From NCBI RefSeq assembly GCF_000321225.1, contig NW_004450285.1, positions 5,037,570-5,101,569 on the forward strand: a DNA stretch of 64,000 bases, given 5' to 3'. Numbering within the stretch: position 1 is the stretch's first letter; each line of letters opens with the position of its first letter. Source of the stretch: Odobenus rosmarus divergens (Eukaryota; Chordata; Mammalia; Carnivora; Odobenidae). The notes beneath the pieces are model-generated. The model worked only from the letters and a program-made list of their open reading frames with translations. It made no database searches and was not told the DNA's origin. Below, one piece after another: positions 1-11,192 of this stretch. The position numbers were made by a program, and so were the translations under genes.

Positions 1-389
1 TTGTATCAAGTATTATGCAGTGTAAACATTATGTAGTAAGTATAACACGTGTACTTTTATAAACTGAATCTCAACTTTTTGCTAAAATTTTTTCTGGAAA
101 CTATAAGAAATTTTATGTAAGAATGAGTTAGTTTTTTCTCAAAGTGAAAAAATTATTACTAGGTGATAAACTAACATTCAATGAATTGGTATCAAAGAGC
201 TTCAAGATCTAGTTGTATATAAAAGTGAATAATATTCAGACTGCTGGAAGCAGAGGGATCAAATGATTATAATATCACATGAAGAGCACTTGTAAAGTTT
301 TAATGGAAGCACATAAAAGAAATCCCCATTAAGTCTAAGGGAATCAATGGCATTTAAAAATTAAAAATAAAACAAAAGGTATTTACTAG
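1..389. other. Unassigned AT-rich DNA
   Basis: No gene, RNA or repeat recognised. It precedes the antisense L2 and could hold its eroded 3' end. Confidence 0.5.
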
Positions 390-960
390 ACAGGAAAAGA
401 AGTAGAGCAAACAGCATGGTCAAAGATGCTCAGGAATACTAAAGCAAAACATTTTGGGGAGAGCAAGTTGCCCAGTGAGTGTGACATTTGGAGGCCATGA
501 AGTAGAGTGGTGGCGGTATGTTAAAATAGAGGAAAATCAAGATATGAGAAGTGTGCCTTCCATATTAATACATTTGGATAATAATTGGTAAAGAATTGAG
601 AAAATTTCTGGATGACTATGATTTCTTTCTTTGATAAGTGGGAGCATATTTTATGGGACAAGGTGACAAATAATCTACTAAACTTGTTAGGTTTCATATT
701 CCTTATTTGGGAAAGAATGACAAGCAAGAGTACTTAGACATGCAGACCAATTTCTGGGGAGAGGTGAGACTTAGAGATGTAATTATATTTTTAAAAAATT
801 AGCTTAGAAGTGGCAGGTGAACCATGGACTGGATAAAAACATCTTGGGATAATGGTGAGGGAAATGAGAGAGTCAAAGGCAGAAATCTGGATTATAATAA
901 TCAAGAGGCTGCCGTGAGAGGCTGAGAAAGAGAAATCAGATTGGTAGGGCTAACAAAAGA
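390..960 (-). repeat. L2 LINE fragment, antisense
   Basis: A purine-rich stretch that reads as the antisense strand of the L2 3' half. I recognise the run of short GGAGAGGTGAGACTTAGAGATG-like and GGCTGAGAAAGAGAAATCAG-like segments in the order expected for antisense L2. No open frame survives. It is an ancient fossil with no target-site duplication, so both ends are approximate. A short open frame at 521-727 (minus) lies inside it and is not a gene. Confidence 0.5.
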
Positions 961-1020
961 GGTAATCATTTCAGTAGGGAATAAAGGGTACTCTTAATAG
1001 AGTCCTTAGTTGTTAGACTG

Positions 1021-1215
1021 TACTGAGCCCTTTACACACTTTATTTCATGCCACCCCTGCATAGTCTTTGAAATAATATGTTCCTAATTTTAAAAATGAG
1101 TTGAATGAAGCAGAAAACAGTTAAATATGCTTAATGCCACACATATCTAGTAAGTGTTAGTGATGAAGTTGAAACTATGTTCTAACTGCAGCTCACACTC
1201 TTAGATGCCCCTGTG
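1021..1215 (-). repeat. MIR SINE, antisense
   Basis: Antisense MIR pattern in order: a segment like GAGCCCTTTACACACTTTATTTC, then the region corresponding to the tail of MIR's 'fraction of bases in Hg' core, then CACATATCTAGTAAGTG and a CTCTTAGATGCCCC end. It is heavily mutated, as expected for a mammal-wide SINE that stopped moving long before carnivores arose. It follows the antisense L2 within 60 bases. Confidence 0.55.
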
Positions 1216-2093
1216 TACCAGAATAGATTGAGAGCTGATAATGCCCAAAGCCAGAAATTAATCAAATGGAAATTAATTAGAAAATGAAATCAAGATTGAA
1301 AAAGAAGCCATTAGGTTTAGTAGTTAGTAAGAGCAAATTTGATGTATTAAAATGAGGAATCAATTAAATCTTGGGGAATTTATGGAAAAATATTTTTTAA
1401 ATGTAACTTGGAGGTAAGGTTACAAAGAAATTATAAGACAAAGATGACAGGCAGCAATGATCTGTATAGTTAGACAAACTGAACAAGAATGGACAAGTTA
1501 CTTAATATTTCAGTATCAGTTTTCTCCTCTCTGAAATGTAAATAATCCTCAATTTGTTTTGGATGGGTAAATTGAGCAACATACATAAAATCTGTCACTA
1601 TGAGCGTTTGGATAATAGAAGTTTAAGTAACATTTGCAATCCTCTCATGTGTGATTTTCCTCAGTTCTACTTTCGAAGAATGAGAAGGCTAGAAACCAGA
1701 CCACAGTATGCCTATGCCGAGGAGCAGTAGAGAATACAGTAGTGGAGATATGAATGTAGAATATTTTGTAGCATTTGACCATGAAAAGAATTGCACTAGG
1801 GATGTAGTTGAGTAGGATCATGGGAACTAAAGGAAGAAACGTTTATAGAATAGAGGGACAGATAAACTGAAGATGGGAAAGTGAATGGCTCAGTGCCTTC
1901 AAAGAGGTGGACAGGACGGAGTTGAATCATATGCCTGCAAAAAATGAGATTTGAGTGAATCTCCTGATAACTTGTTTCTTTCCCTTCTTTTTAACCCCTT
2001 TAAATAACACGTATTGGGTCATCTTGCAGTGGAAATTATATTAGACCAATTTGCAGAATATCTGAGGCAGGGTCCTCAGGCAAGTGTCAGTGT
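1216..2093. other. Unassigned, purine-rich
   Basis: A-rich sequence with many GAAA/AGAT words. Around 1660-1900 the texture is L2-like but I could not align it. Confidence 0.5.
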
Positions 2094-2650
2094 CTGTTAC
2101 AGACTAAATGTTTGTGTCTCCCCCAAATTCATATATTGACATTATTTGGAAGTGTGGGGGGAGAGATTTGGGAGGTAAATAGGGTTGGATTAGGCCTTGA
2201 GAGTGGGGCCCTCATAATGGAATCAGTGCCCTTATAAAAAGAGGAGGAGACACGGGCTCTCCCTCGGTGTGTGACAGGAAGGAAAGTCTGTGTGAAGGGA
2301 ACTGACCATGTTGGTACCTTAATCTCTGACTTCCAGCCTCCAGAACCATGAGAAATAAGTTTTTGTTGTTTAAGCCATCTAGTCTATATGGTATTTCTTT
2401 TTTTTTTTTAAGATTTTATTTATTTATTTGAGAGAGAGCGAGAGCATGCTCACGTGAGTGCAGGAGCAGGGGAGGAGGGGCAGAGAGACAGAGGGAAAAG
2501 CAGACTCCTGGATGAGCAGGGCTGCTAGCCCAGGACCCCAGGACCCTGGGATCATGACCTGAGCCGAAGGCAGACACTTGACCGACTGAGCCACCCAGAC
2601 ATCCCTCTATGATATTTCATCATAGCAGCTTCAACTGACTGAAACCGTGT
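2094..2650 (+). mobile_element. MLT1-like MaLR solo LTR, split by a SINE
   Basis: About 350 bp of LTR sequence in two pieces (2094-2397 and 2606-2650) around a CAN-SINE. Diagnostic parts are the start (GACTAAATGTTTGTGTC), the GGGGCCCTCATAATGG centre, CCCTTATAAAAAGAGG, the CTTCCAGCCTCCAGAAC box, and TTGTTGTTTAAGCCATC near the end. The layout is that of MLT1-type LTRs (ERVL-MaLR). No internal region or second LTR is seen, so it is a solo relic with no coding capacity. Confidence 0.7.
2398..2605 (-). mobile_element. CAN-SINE (SINEC), full length, antisense
   Basis: Read on the minus strand, this is a tRNA-Lys-derived carnivore SINE. The head is at the right (complement of GACTGAGCCACCCAGACATCCC) and the poly-A tail at the left (poly-T, then AAGATTTTATTTATTTATTTG). 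It sits inside the MLT1-like LTR, with an imperfect target-site duplication: CTATATGGTATTTC on the left (about 2384-2397) and CTATGATATTTC on the right (about 2607-2618). It is therefore younger than the LTR. Confidence 0.93.
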
Positions 2651-3857
2651 GCCAGGGCTTACTTGGTTTACCCATTTGTATAATGAGGCCATTGGACTGA
2701 GAATCCTTGAAATCCTTTCCTGTTACTCTGACTTCAGTTCTGACAGTGTCTAAAACAGGTTTTTCTTGAATTTGGTGCTTGGCATCTTTTTCTTTGTTCT
2801 TAACCCAACACTAATCCCTAAACTTTGGGGGGGAAAAAAAATCACAGAAGGCAGCCTGAGGATGTGTGAGAGTGGTTAGGGAGGGGAACTTTCAGTAGTT
2901 AGCCTAGGGAAGCCCAGATGTTTATGGGCTAATTTTGTACATATCAGGATCAGAACTTTCACTCTGTTTTCTTCTCTTTCTCCCGCCTTGTTTCTTTCTT
3001 TCCTTTTGTTAAAATAAAAAACAAATGGAGACCAGCCTTAAAAATTCCCTGAGCAGACAAAACCAATTTAGTCATACAAACAAAGCTCAGGTTAGCTTCT
3101 TTTCCAAGACTAACGTGACCTGGGTCATTTCTTGCTTGTGCCTCTGGAAATCATCAGGAAACTTGAACTCTTTTCCAAAATTGATATGAGGGGACCACTA
3201 ATCAGTTCCCTATCATTTAAGAGAATTCTAATACTATAACCAGTCACTGTTAAGAGTAAACCGCCACTGCTTTCTTACTGTATAAGCTGCTTTATAACAA
3301 TACGCCCCTGAGCTTCATTCCATGTTTTGGTCTGAGGGCTCTGGGTTCACAAACTGTCTTTTTGGTGTATGCACAAGGAATGTTTACCAATTACTACTTC
3401 AGTAATTCATTGGTTTTACTTCAGCAATTTCTAACTTTTGACACTTTCTTTTCATTCCTTCCTTTCTTTCTTCCTTTTTCCCACCCCTCCCACTTTTCAA
3501 AATGAAATTAGTAAATAGAAAAAATAGCTCTTTTTATTCTCTATATTCAAATAAGGTAGCTGAACCATTTTATGGATGAAACATTTTAGATAATTTTGCT
3601 TACAGATACTGAATGTTGATTTACTTATGAATTTTTATATTAAAATTTGTCCATTTTTCTAAAGAACAGAATAGGAATTCTATAGTACATATCTGATGTG
3701 TATTTCTTCACAGGTCATTTGGAAAATTTGAAGGTCAACATCTCACATGATTTCATGGACCCTTTCCAGCTCTAATTTTATGGTTACTGCCTATTCCTGT
3801 AAGAGCACATTCACATACCTTATACTCACATCCCACACAAGCCTTAACACATATGCA
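2651..3857. other. Unassigned, one pyrimidine tract
   Basis: Unique-looking apart from the CT-rich tract at 3440. A splice-acceptor-like TTTCTTCACAG ends near 3714, but no exon can be defined after it. Confidence 0.5.
3440..3493 (+). repeat. Pyrimidine-rich tract
   Basis: A CT-rich run of CTTT, CCTTCC and TTCTTCC units ending in CCCACCCCTCCC. It looks like a degraded CTTT microsatellite. No SINE body is attached. It could fold into triplex DNA, but nothing else suggests a role. Confidence 0.6.
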
Positions 3858-4152
3858 GTCACACACACACACACCACGCACCACACACCACACACACCAC
3901 ACACAGACACACACCACACACACCCACACCACACAACAGACACACACACCCACACGTCACACACACAGACACACCACACAACCACACACACAGACACACA
4001 CCACACACACACACTCCCCAAACACACAGACACACACCACACACACACACCACACACACACACCACACACACAGACACACACCACACACACACACACCAC
4101 ACACACCACACACCACAGACACACACCACACACCACACACACACACACTCCG
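3858..4152. repeat. CA-type compound satellite, about 295 bp
   Basis: A long array built from CA dinucleotides broken at intervals by CACCACA and CAGACA variants, giving higher-order units of roughly 14-20 bases such as CACACCACACACAGACA. All overlapping open frames here (up to 160 codons, both strands) are His/Thr-rich or Val/Cys-rich translations of the repeat. They are shadows and not genes. The array is long and imperfect, so it probably grew by slippage plus unequal exchange. Confidence 0.95.
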
Positions 4153-5426
4153 CAAACACATGCACGAGCACATAAACCCACATTTCTGCCAATAGATAAA
4201 ATAAGAATAAGTAGTAATACAAATTTTCTAACAAAATTAGTTTATGACATTTCTGGAAGACACTGTAAACCAAATGTTTTCAAATATATCTTGATTTAGG
4301 GAAGAGTTTTAAAGATTCCCCCCTTTTTTTTGAAGAAAAATGTTGAAATCTCAATGTATTTTAGATTTCCTATCCCATTAGCTTTTTTCCCACTTATTTC
4401 TTAGGAAGAAAGTCTTAACATAATAATGATTTCTATATTGTGCTGGAGAAAAGCGAGGTCTATGATACAGTGCTAATATGATACAGCTGAAATGCTTAAT
4501 ACCATAAGTCTTTTGTACCATTTCTTATCACATTAACACAGGGATAGCATTCCTCTCCTGGCCAGCTTAGTCTCCCCATTGCCTCCAACTCCTGGAGATT
4601 CATGAATATTTAAAAGTTGTGACAAAGCTCTTGTTGACTCTGTGCTATGGCTCAACAGCTGAAGTTGGCCTTCTTTTTTCTTCCAGAAGTTGGATACTCT
4701 CAAGGAAGATTCTGTCACCTGCAGTGGAGCACAACACCTGCGAGAAAGGGTTAGGCCTTGCCAGATACTTCTCAGAACACAGGAATGAGGATTCTCTGAT
4801 AGCATTCTATGTCATCCAATTGACTACACAGGACCAATGGGCTACAGGCAACACGTCTACCGTGTTGGCAGCAAAAGGAGAGGTATATATGTCCAGAGTT
4901 TTCGGTTTCTTCATTGCCAAGCTTCTTGCCAACTTGCTTGTGGTTACCAATGTAGCAATTTGACAGTTTACTATTGATCCCCTTTAAGCTGATAGTTTTG
5001 CATAAGTACTTTGCATAGGCACGAAGCCATTTCGTGTATTTGACTGTGTAATTCTGTATTATACCTGATTCCTTTTCACTGAAAGACAAAAAATAACAGC
5101 AGTGAATGAATCTGTATTCCCTTGTGACTTCTAATTTGTAAGATTTTCTTTTTGCAAAGTAGACAGAGAAGACATTCATTCAGTACATATAAAATGTGCT
5201 GATACTCATCTAAAAGTGGATATATAATTTCTTATGAAAATATACTTTCTTTTTGAATAATCTCTTTTGGTTTTAATAGGACTTAGATAAAATTACTATG
5301 TATTAGGTATAGGGGAATGGTTATTCAGTCAATTCACATTTATTCATTGTTCAGAGGCTTTGGATGCTGTCCTAAGAACTGATCACAATAAAATGAATTT
5401 ATTTAAACTTGATTAATTTATATTCC
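4153..5426. other. Unassigned, two opposing open frames
   Basis: A 114-codon frame (4619-4963, plus) and a 135-codon frame (4772-5179, minus) overlap on opposite strands. Neither resembles a known family or has splice or start context. At most one could be real; more likely none. Confidence 0.5.
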
Positions 5427-5625
5427 TTTTTTTTTTAAGATTTTATTTATTTATTTGACAGAGAGAGACACAGCGAGAGCAGGAACACAAGCAGGGGGAG
5501 TGGGAGAGGGAAGAAGCAGGCTTCCCATGGAGCAGGGAGCCTGATGTGGGGCTCGATCCCAGGACCCTGGGATCATGACCTGAGCCGAAGGCAGACGCTC
5601 AATGACTGAGCCACCCAGGTGCCCC
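5427..5625 (-). mobile_element. CAN-SINE, full length, antisense
   Basis: Poly-T and AAGATTTTATTTATTTATTTGACAG at the left, complement of the tRNA-like head (CTGAGCCACCCAGGTGCCCC) at the right. It has the GAGCCGAAGGCAGACGCT variant, the common arctoid-type subfamily here. A short AATT..TTCC match flanks it, but the target-site duplication is poor. An open frame at 5451-5705 (minus) simply reads through the SINE body. Confidence 0.92.
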
Positions 5626-5959
5626 AATTCTTTTTGGAAACAAATTCTATCCTTACTGGAAGAAAATTTTTCAACTTTGATATAATGTTTCCCTATAATT
5701 TTCACAGCTTTAATCTTTAGTCAGTCTAAACTTAGCAGTGAAGACAAGAATTATTTCACCTTCTGACTTTAGTTACTATTTGTTATCAGTCAACAGTAAT
5801 TTAATATTTATTATCTGATATTAAAATATAAGATTGTGAATGACTGTAAATGTCCACAAGATTCTCAGTTAAGTTGACTTAAACATTTTTGACACTTAGT
5901 ATCTCCCATGACAGAAGGCCTAAAGATAAGGTGAATTCTAGACAGGCATCATTGGGGCT

Positions 5960-6990
5960 GTGGTTCTATTCCTCCTTGATTTTCTTGTCTGTACTCTGTT
6001 CCTTACATCAGTGTTTTTGTCCCCACGCTGACAAACTTCATGATTATGTCAAAGCAAAATTTGCACTAGACAAAGTCAAACAGACATTGAAGATCTTATT
6101 CAAAGCTATTGGGTGGACCTAGAAGGTGTAATGCTAAGTGAAATAAGTCAGAGAAAGATAAATGCCATATGATTTCACTCATATATGGAATTTAAGAAAC
6201 AAAACAAACAAACAAAGAAAAAAGAGACAAACAAATGAACAAAACCCCAGACTCTTATATACAGGGAACACAGTGGTAGTTTCTAGAGGGGAAGTGAAAG
6301 GTGGGGATGGGTGAAATAGAAAAAGGAGATTAAGAGTACATTTATCATGATGAACACTGAGTAATGTATAGAATTGTTGAATCATTATATTGTACACCTG
6401 AAACTGAAATAACACTGTATGTTAATTATACTTCAATAAATAATAATAACAAAGCTATTGCAATAGGAGAGAGTGGTCAGAACTGAGTCTAAACTCAACT
6501 ATGGTGAAAAGCGGGAGGATTTTTAAGAGCTAGGGTGGGGTGTATCATAGGCCATCTGTGTGGCCTATCCTAATTGGCTAATGTCTAATTGGCTATACCT
6601 AAAAGAAAATTAAGCTATCTCATACCTTTTGAAACTACTTAGGGCAAAGGGACTTGCAGAAGGTAGGCTCCTACTCACCTATGGAATTGGGAGGGAGGGG
6701 CTCCATCTTCCTTGAGGATTAAATTTCAAGGAGATGGCTTTAAATCCTTGAAAAAGACAGTCCTGGTTTGTAAAACTGGCAAGAGTCTTTTTAAAAGATC
6801 TATATCTCAAAAGAGCAAAAAAGGATTTACAATTACAAGTTTTCTAAAGTAAATGTCATAGGAAAGGGAAATCATGGCCTGCTGAGTCAGGCAGAAACCT
6901 GTCTAAAGTTTAGTTAAGCTGAAGGGACTATTAAGGCTGTCTTGATCAGTTATAATGTGGTTTTTAGTAACAATTAAAACAGCCTGTTTC
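5960..6990. repeat. Old dispersed repeat (possibly LTR), split by L1
   Basis: Sequence on both sides of the L1 at 6112-6449 joins across the L1's target-site duplication (..CAAAGCTATTG, then CAATAGGAGAGAG..). The right part contains CTAATTGGCTAATG and CTAATTGGCTATACC motifs and an AAAAGATCTATATCTC block. The texture is like a degraded LTR, but I cannot name the family or fix the ends. Confidence 0.3.
6112..6449 (+). mobile_element. L1 3' end, 5'-truncated
   Basis: Carries the L1 3' region: GTGAAATAAGTCAGAGAAAG, a block like GATTTCACTCATATATGGAA, the AACAAACAAACAAAG tract, a GTACACCTGAAACTGAAATA block near the end and an AATAAATAATAATAAC tail. An exact 11-bp target-site duplication CAAAGCTATTG flanks it (6101-6111 and 6450-6460). 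Only about 340 bp was copied. It has no coding capacity. Confidence 0.88.
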
Positions 6991-6997
6991 TTTAAAG

Positions 6998-7145
6998 GAG
7001 CACAAGGCGGGGGAGTGTCAGAGGGAGAGGGAGAAACAGGCTCCCCGCTGAGCAGGAAGCCCGATATGGGACTCGATCCCAGGACCCTGGATCATGACTG
7101 GAGCTGAAGGCAGCCACTCAACAGACTGAGCCACCCAGGTGGTCC
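6998..7145 (-). mobile_element. CAN-SINE, truncated, antisense
   Basis: The right part of an antisense SINE is present (AGCAGGAAGCCCGATATGGG, CTCGATCCCAGGACCCTGG, ACTGAGCCACCCAGGTGG). The poly-T tail and the A-rich 3' end are missing. Sequence joins directly to the unrelated TTAAAGGAGCAC on the left, so the tail was lost by deletion after insertion. No target-site duplication is visible. Confidence 0.85.
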
Positions 7146-7319
7146 AGAAATAGGGATTTTATTATTGGTTTACACTCACCCTGGAATTGGCAATGGAGAG
7201 ACTACTTGAGTTAAATTTGGGTTCTATTGGAAAAAAGAAAGGAGAAATGGATCCTGTGTATGCAAAGACCATTGCCACTATGTCCTATTTTAAAGATTTT
7301 CTTCATTTATTTGTGTGTT

Positions 7320-7695
7320 TTATTTGGGAGAGGAGTATAGGTAGTTGTTTAATGGGTATAAGGTTTCAGTTTTGCAAAATGAAAAAGTTTTAAAGATTGG
7401 TTGTGTGATGTGATTATACTTAACACTATTGAACTGTATACTTAGAAATGATTAAGATGGTTCTAGAGGGGAGGGGGTGGGGGGATGGGTTAGCCTGGTG
7501 ATGGGTATTAAAGAGGGCACGTTCTGCGTGGAGCACTGGGTTTTATGCACAAACAATGAATCATGGAACACTACATCAAAAACTAATGATGTAATGTATG
7601 GTGATTAACATAACAATAAAAAATAAAAAAAAAGAAATGATTAAGATGGTAAATTTTATGGTCATGCATTTTTAATACACTAAAAAATTTAAAAT
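7320..7695 (+). repeat. Older L1M 3' end, split by a younger L1
   Basis: Left piece 7320-7460 contains TTTCAGTTTTGCAAAATG, then CTTAACACTATTGAACTG and TAGAAATGATTAAGATGG. The right piece restarts with AAATGATTAAGATGGTAAAT after the younger insert. Together they match the 3' untranslated end of an old mammalian L1. The left limit is uncertain. The open frame at 7187-7393 partly overlaps this and is not a gene. Confidence 0.55.
7461..7632 (+). mobile_element. Carnivore L1 3' end with exact TSD
   Basis: A 172-bp copy of the carnivore L1 3' end: G-rich start (GGGGAGGGGGTGGGGGGATG), TGGTGATGGGTATTAAAG, GAGCACTGGGTTTTATG, AATCATGGAACACTACATC, AACATAACAATAAAAA tail. It has an exact 17-bp target-site duplication AGAAATGATTAAGATGG (7444-7460 and 7633-7649). 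It landed inside an older L1M 3' end. Confidence 0.94.
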
Positions 7696-7699
7696 ATAT

Positions 7700-9188
7700 A
7701 TCTATTCATAAAAATATTGGAATAATTGAGGATAATTTAAATTAGTCAACCATTTTTTATTGTCTAATCATTCTGTTTGTGAAATTTTGTTTTTAATTCT
7801 TATGAATAGATTTTGCTATTAAGGATATTTTAATTTTAATTTTTGTCTCATAATAATATGAAACAGTGTAAACACTGCTGCACTGAACATAATTTACTCT
7901 CCTCTGGAAATATTTATTATATTAGCCTGTTAAACACATTGGAGTTAATTAGCTTATCTTCAGGACAAAAGGCAGAAAAATAAATGCAGGTATATAAGAC
8001 ACTAGGGTGACACACTTTAAACCCACAAATTGTTTAGAAAACTGTAAACTTACTCCTTATACACATCTAGAACTACCATTGTCTCCCTCACAAGAATATA
8101 TACAACTCTTAGCTCTACTATACGGAAGTAACTAGCTTTTACTTCTGAAAATAGGACATGGAAAAAGCTTTGATTCTATTAAGGAAGTAATTTTAAAAGT
8201 TGGGGATGGATATAAAGAAAGATACATAAGAAATAAAAATATCTTATGGACATATAATATTGTAGGACAGAGTTTCAGAAGTTAGTGTCCCATGAGAAAG
8301 TTATTTTGGAACAACGTAAAGCATGCAACTTTCTTAATCATGACAAATCTTCTAAAATAAATGTGAAATTTCATTAAGTTAAGATTTATGGGTTCTGTTT
8401 TATGAGTCATTAGTACATGAATATACTTCTTGCATTAAGAAGGACATATGCCAGCTTGTTAAGAATTAATAAAATTGGGTAATGACTATAGTTGTTTACT
8501 TAAATTTTGTTTTTCTAGAATATAAACTTACAAGTTTATTAAATTTTTAGATATAAACTTTATAAGTTTATTCCAAGATTATTCAGAATAGTTAGACCTC
8601 TCTGATGTAACTCCATTCAAATAAGGGAAGCATAATTTTACCAATAAGAAGTTGGTTCTTGGCAATTTAATTGGATGGTTTATTTCACAAACTCAACATT
8701 TGCCTAACCAGTAAATTAGAATGTTAAAAAGTGGAAGTAGAGTTATTTATTATGAAACCCCCTTAACTATTAGCCTCAGCCAACCATGTACTTTTGACTG
8801 TCTGAAACTCCAGGGTTAAGAGGGGTGTTGTGGAGGAGAGGAGAAAGAGAACTCAAAGCCACCTGGATAAGCTCTTGTAAATCCACTTGATAAAATGGTG
8901 AAGTTACCTTGTTCTCAATCCTTCATATTACATTTTGTTTTCAAGAAAAACAACTACTTATTTTAAGGAAGGGATTATATACCTGTGGTTATTAATAACT
9001 TTTTTTTTTACAAATATAAAGTTTGCTATATAAAAAAGTTCAGGAATAATTTTCTATTTAGTTTGAGATACATTTATTAGTATTCAAGTTATGAATTTGT
9101 TTACTTTGATAATTTTTAGTACTGAATTAATAGTAATTATTTGGGATCACTTGGCTTTTCTATGTGTAAATGACTTATAAATGGGGAA
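7700..9188. other. Unassigned AT-rich DNA
   Basis: Very AT-rich with no repeat I can name. Around 8515-8570, ATATAAACTTACAAGTTTAT and ATATAAACTTTATAAGTTTA form a local imperfect direct repeat with self-complementary halves. Confidence 0.5.
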
Positions 9189-9204
9189 TTTTGTCATCAT
9201 TTCT

Positions 9205-9402
9205 TTTTTTTTTTAAGATTTTATTTATTTATTTGAGAGAGAGAGAGAATGAGAGATAGAGAGCACGAGAGGGAAGAGGGTCAGAGGGAGAAGCTGACTC
9301 CCCGCTGAGCAGGGAGCCCGATGCGGGACTTGATCCCGGGACTCCAGGATCATGACCTGAGCCAAAGGCAGTCGCTTAACCGACTGAGCCACCCAGGCAC
9401 CC
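9205..9402 (-). mobile_element. CAN-SINE, full length, antisense
   Basis: Poly-T then AAGATTTTATTTATTTATTTG, a GA-rich block, and the complement of the head ending CACCCAGGCACCC. Near-exact target-site duplication: TTTGTCATCATTTCTT on the left, TTTGTCACCATTTCTTG on the right. GAGCCAAAGGCAGTCGC places it in the arctoid-type group. The frame at 9225-9413 (minus) is the SINE read through. Confidence 0.94.
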
Positions 9403-9433
9403 TTTGTCACCATTTCTTGACATTAGCATATTA

Positions 9434-9635
9434 TTTTTTTTTAAGGATTTATGTATTTATTTGAGAGAGAGAGAGGGAAGGAGGGGCAGAGGGGGAAGGA
9501 GAGAGAGATTCTCAAGCAGACTCCCTGCTGAGCACCAAGCGTCTTGATACCAGGCTCCATCTCAAGACCCTGAGATCATGACCTGAGCTGAAATCAAGAG
9601 TCAGATGCTTAACCAATTTGCCATCCAGGCACCCC
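9434..9635 (-). mobile_element. CAN-SINE, older subfamily, antisense
   Basis: A second SINE in the same direction, 31 bp from the previous one. It has GAGCTGAAATCAAGAGTCAG instead of the GAGCCGAAGGCAG variant, more substitutions (TTTGCCATCCAGGCACCCC) and a rearranged middle. It belongs to an older CAN-SINE group. Target-site duplication: GACATTAGCATATTA on the left (to about 9433), GCCATTAGCATATTT on the right (from 9637). Confidence 0.92.
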
Positions 9636-10274
9636 TGCCATTAGCATATTTTTATATTTTACTTTAAATAAAACAGCAGCAATATAGTGTCATCAGAAAA
9701 GATCAAGAGAAATGATAGAAAAAAACAAAAGTTACATCACATCAATGTTTTCCATTTCTCTTTAAATAAAAATTCTATAAGCTACGTAGCCATTATAAAA
9801 AGAAAAAAACTTCAGAAAAGCAACTGAAATGCTAACAATATCACTTTTAATCCATCCAAATTTTTAGGAAAGGATAAAAATCCAGATATTTAAACCTAGC
9901 ACTACAAGTTACCTTTACTCTGTGGACATTTGTTTATGTAGACCAAACAGCTATGAAACTGGGCTGTGTTTTTGGCACTTTAAGGGACAAAGAGATAAGA
10001 GCCAAAAACCAGGTTTAGGCAAAAGATAGAGTCTGATACCCTTCCCTGTCTTAAGCTGAGACCTGATTGGCTATAATTTCATGGCAAAACTAACTGGAAT
10101 TATTAGGACTTCATCAATAATTCAGTTTAGTGTTCTGGCTCCTGAATGGTCCAGTGAACTTCACATGTATAATTGGACTAAATATTTCCTGGAAATATAG
10201 TGCCCTTAGGATTCCAGATGAAGCTAATGAAATTCTTTTCTGGGAAAAAGATCTGCTAACCCAGACCTCAAATT
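9636..10274. other. Unassigned
   Basis: From about 9960, text like AGAGCCAAAAACCAGG and CTGATTGGCTATAATTTC could be an old LTR, but nothing firm. Confidence 0.4.
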
Positions 10275-10748
10275 ACCACATAAATTAATTTCACACAGTG
10301 TTCAAGTTATAGCCTAAAATAACTAGATACACAATAAGACACAATAAATAAAAATCAATGAAAAACAAAACAAAACAAAATACAGCACAAAAACTTGAGA
10401 TATTGAAATTATCAGACACAGGTTATAAAATAACCAACTTTAAAAGAAATGGGGGAAAATCTTGAAAATAATTACAGAGAGCAAGAAACTATAAAAAGTA
10501 AAATACTGCTTTGGAAAAGAATCAAATAGAAACCCAAAAAGTGAAAAACACAAAAATTAAAATTAAAAACTATAGATTAAACACAACTAAATGAAGCTTA
10601 TTAATCGGAATTATTAAAGAATATAGAGAAGATATGGAAAATACAAAATAGAAAGTAGGAGACATTGAGGATACTCTAAAAATTATAGTAATCTATTACG
10701 TATATCTTCTGTAATATATATTTACAATAGAATGAGAAAACTTTGATT

Positions 10749-10937
10749 TTTTTTAAAGATTTTTTTATTTATTTGAGAGAGAGGGGTGGGGAGGAGCAGA
10801 GGTTGAGGGAGAGGGTCAAGCAGACTCTGCACTGAGCATGGAGCCCGAAATGGGGCTCGATCCCAGGACCCTGAGATGATGACCTGAGCTGAAACCAAGA
10901 GTCAGACACTTAACTGACTGAGCCACCCAGGTGCCCC
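10749..10937 (-). mobile_element. CAN-SINE, older subfamily, antisense
   Basis: Poly-T/AAAGATTTTTTTATTTATTTG at the left and CTGAGCCACCCAGGTGCCCC complement of the head at the right. It has the GAGCTGAAACCAAGAGTCAG older-type segment. Target-site duplication of 14 bp with one mismatch: AGAAAACTTTGATT (10735-10748) and AGAAGACTTTGATT (10938-10951). Confidence 0.93.
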
Positions 10938-11019
10938 AGAAGACTTTGATTAAAAAAAAAAAAATCTAACATGGAATATTATACCCAATGAATATATATT
11001 TCAAAATACACATTTTCAG

Positions 11020-11192
11020 GCACATGGGTGGCTCAGCTGGTTAAGCATCTGCCTTCAGCTCAGATCATGATCCCAGGGTCCGGGGATTGAGCCCTGAGTC
11101 GGGCTCCCTGCTCAATGGGGAGCCTGCTTCTCCCTCTGCCTCTGCCCTTCCCCCTGCTTGTGCTTTTTCTTTCAAATAAATAGATAAAATCT
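11020..11192 (+). mobile_element. CAN-SINE with exact 19-bp TSD
   Basis: Sense SINE: head GGCACATGGGTGGCTCAG (first G shared with the duplication), then ATCATGATCCCAGGG, a GGGCTCCCTGCTC block, a CT-rich stretch, and TCAAATAAATAGATAAAATC. The duplication TCAAAATACACATTTTCAG (11001-11019 and 11193-11211) is perfect. It lies inside the old L1M stretch. Confidence 0.96.

Noticed and set aside
3747..4299. Open frames up to 160 codons on both strands
   Set aside because: They are translations of the CA satellite, with two- to four-residue repeats in every frame.
4619..5179. Overlapping 114- and 135-codon frames as genes
   Set aside because: They overlap on opposite strands, match no family I know and lack promoter or splice context.
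11020..11110. tRNA gene within SINE heads
   Set aside because: The A/B-box-like parts come from the tRNA-Lys ancestry of the SINE; the cloverleaf is not intact.
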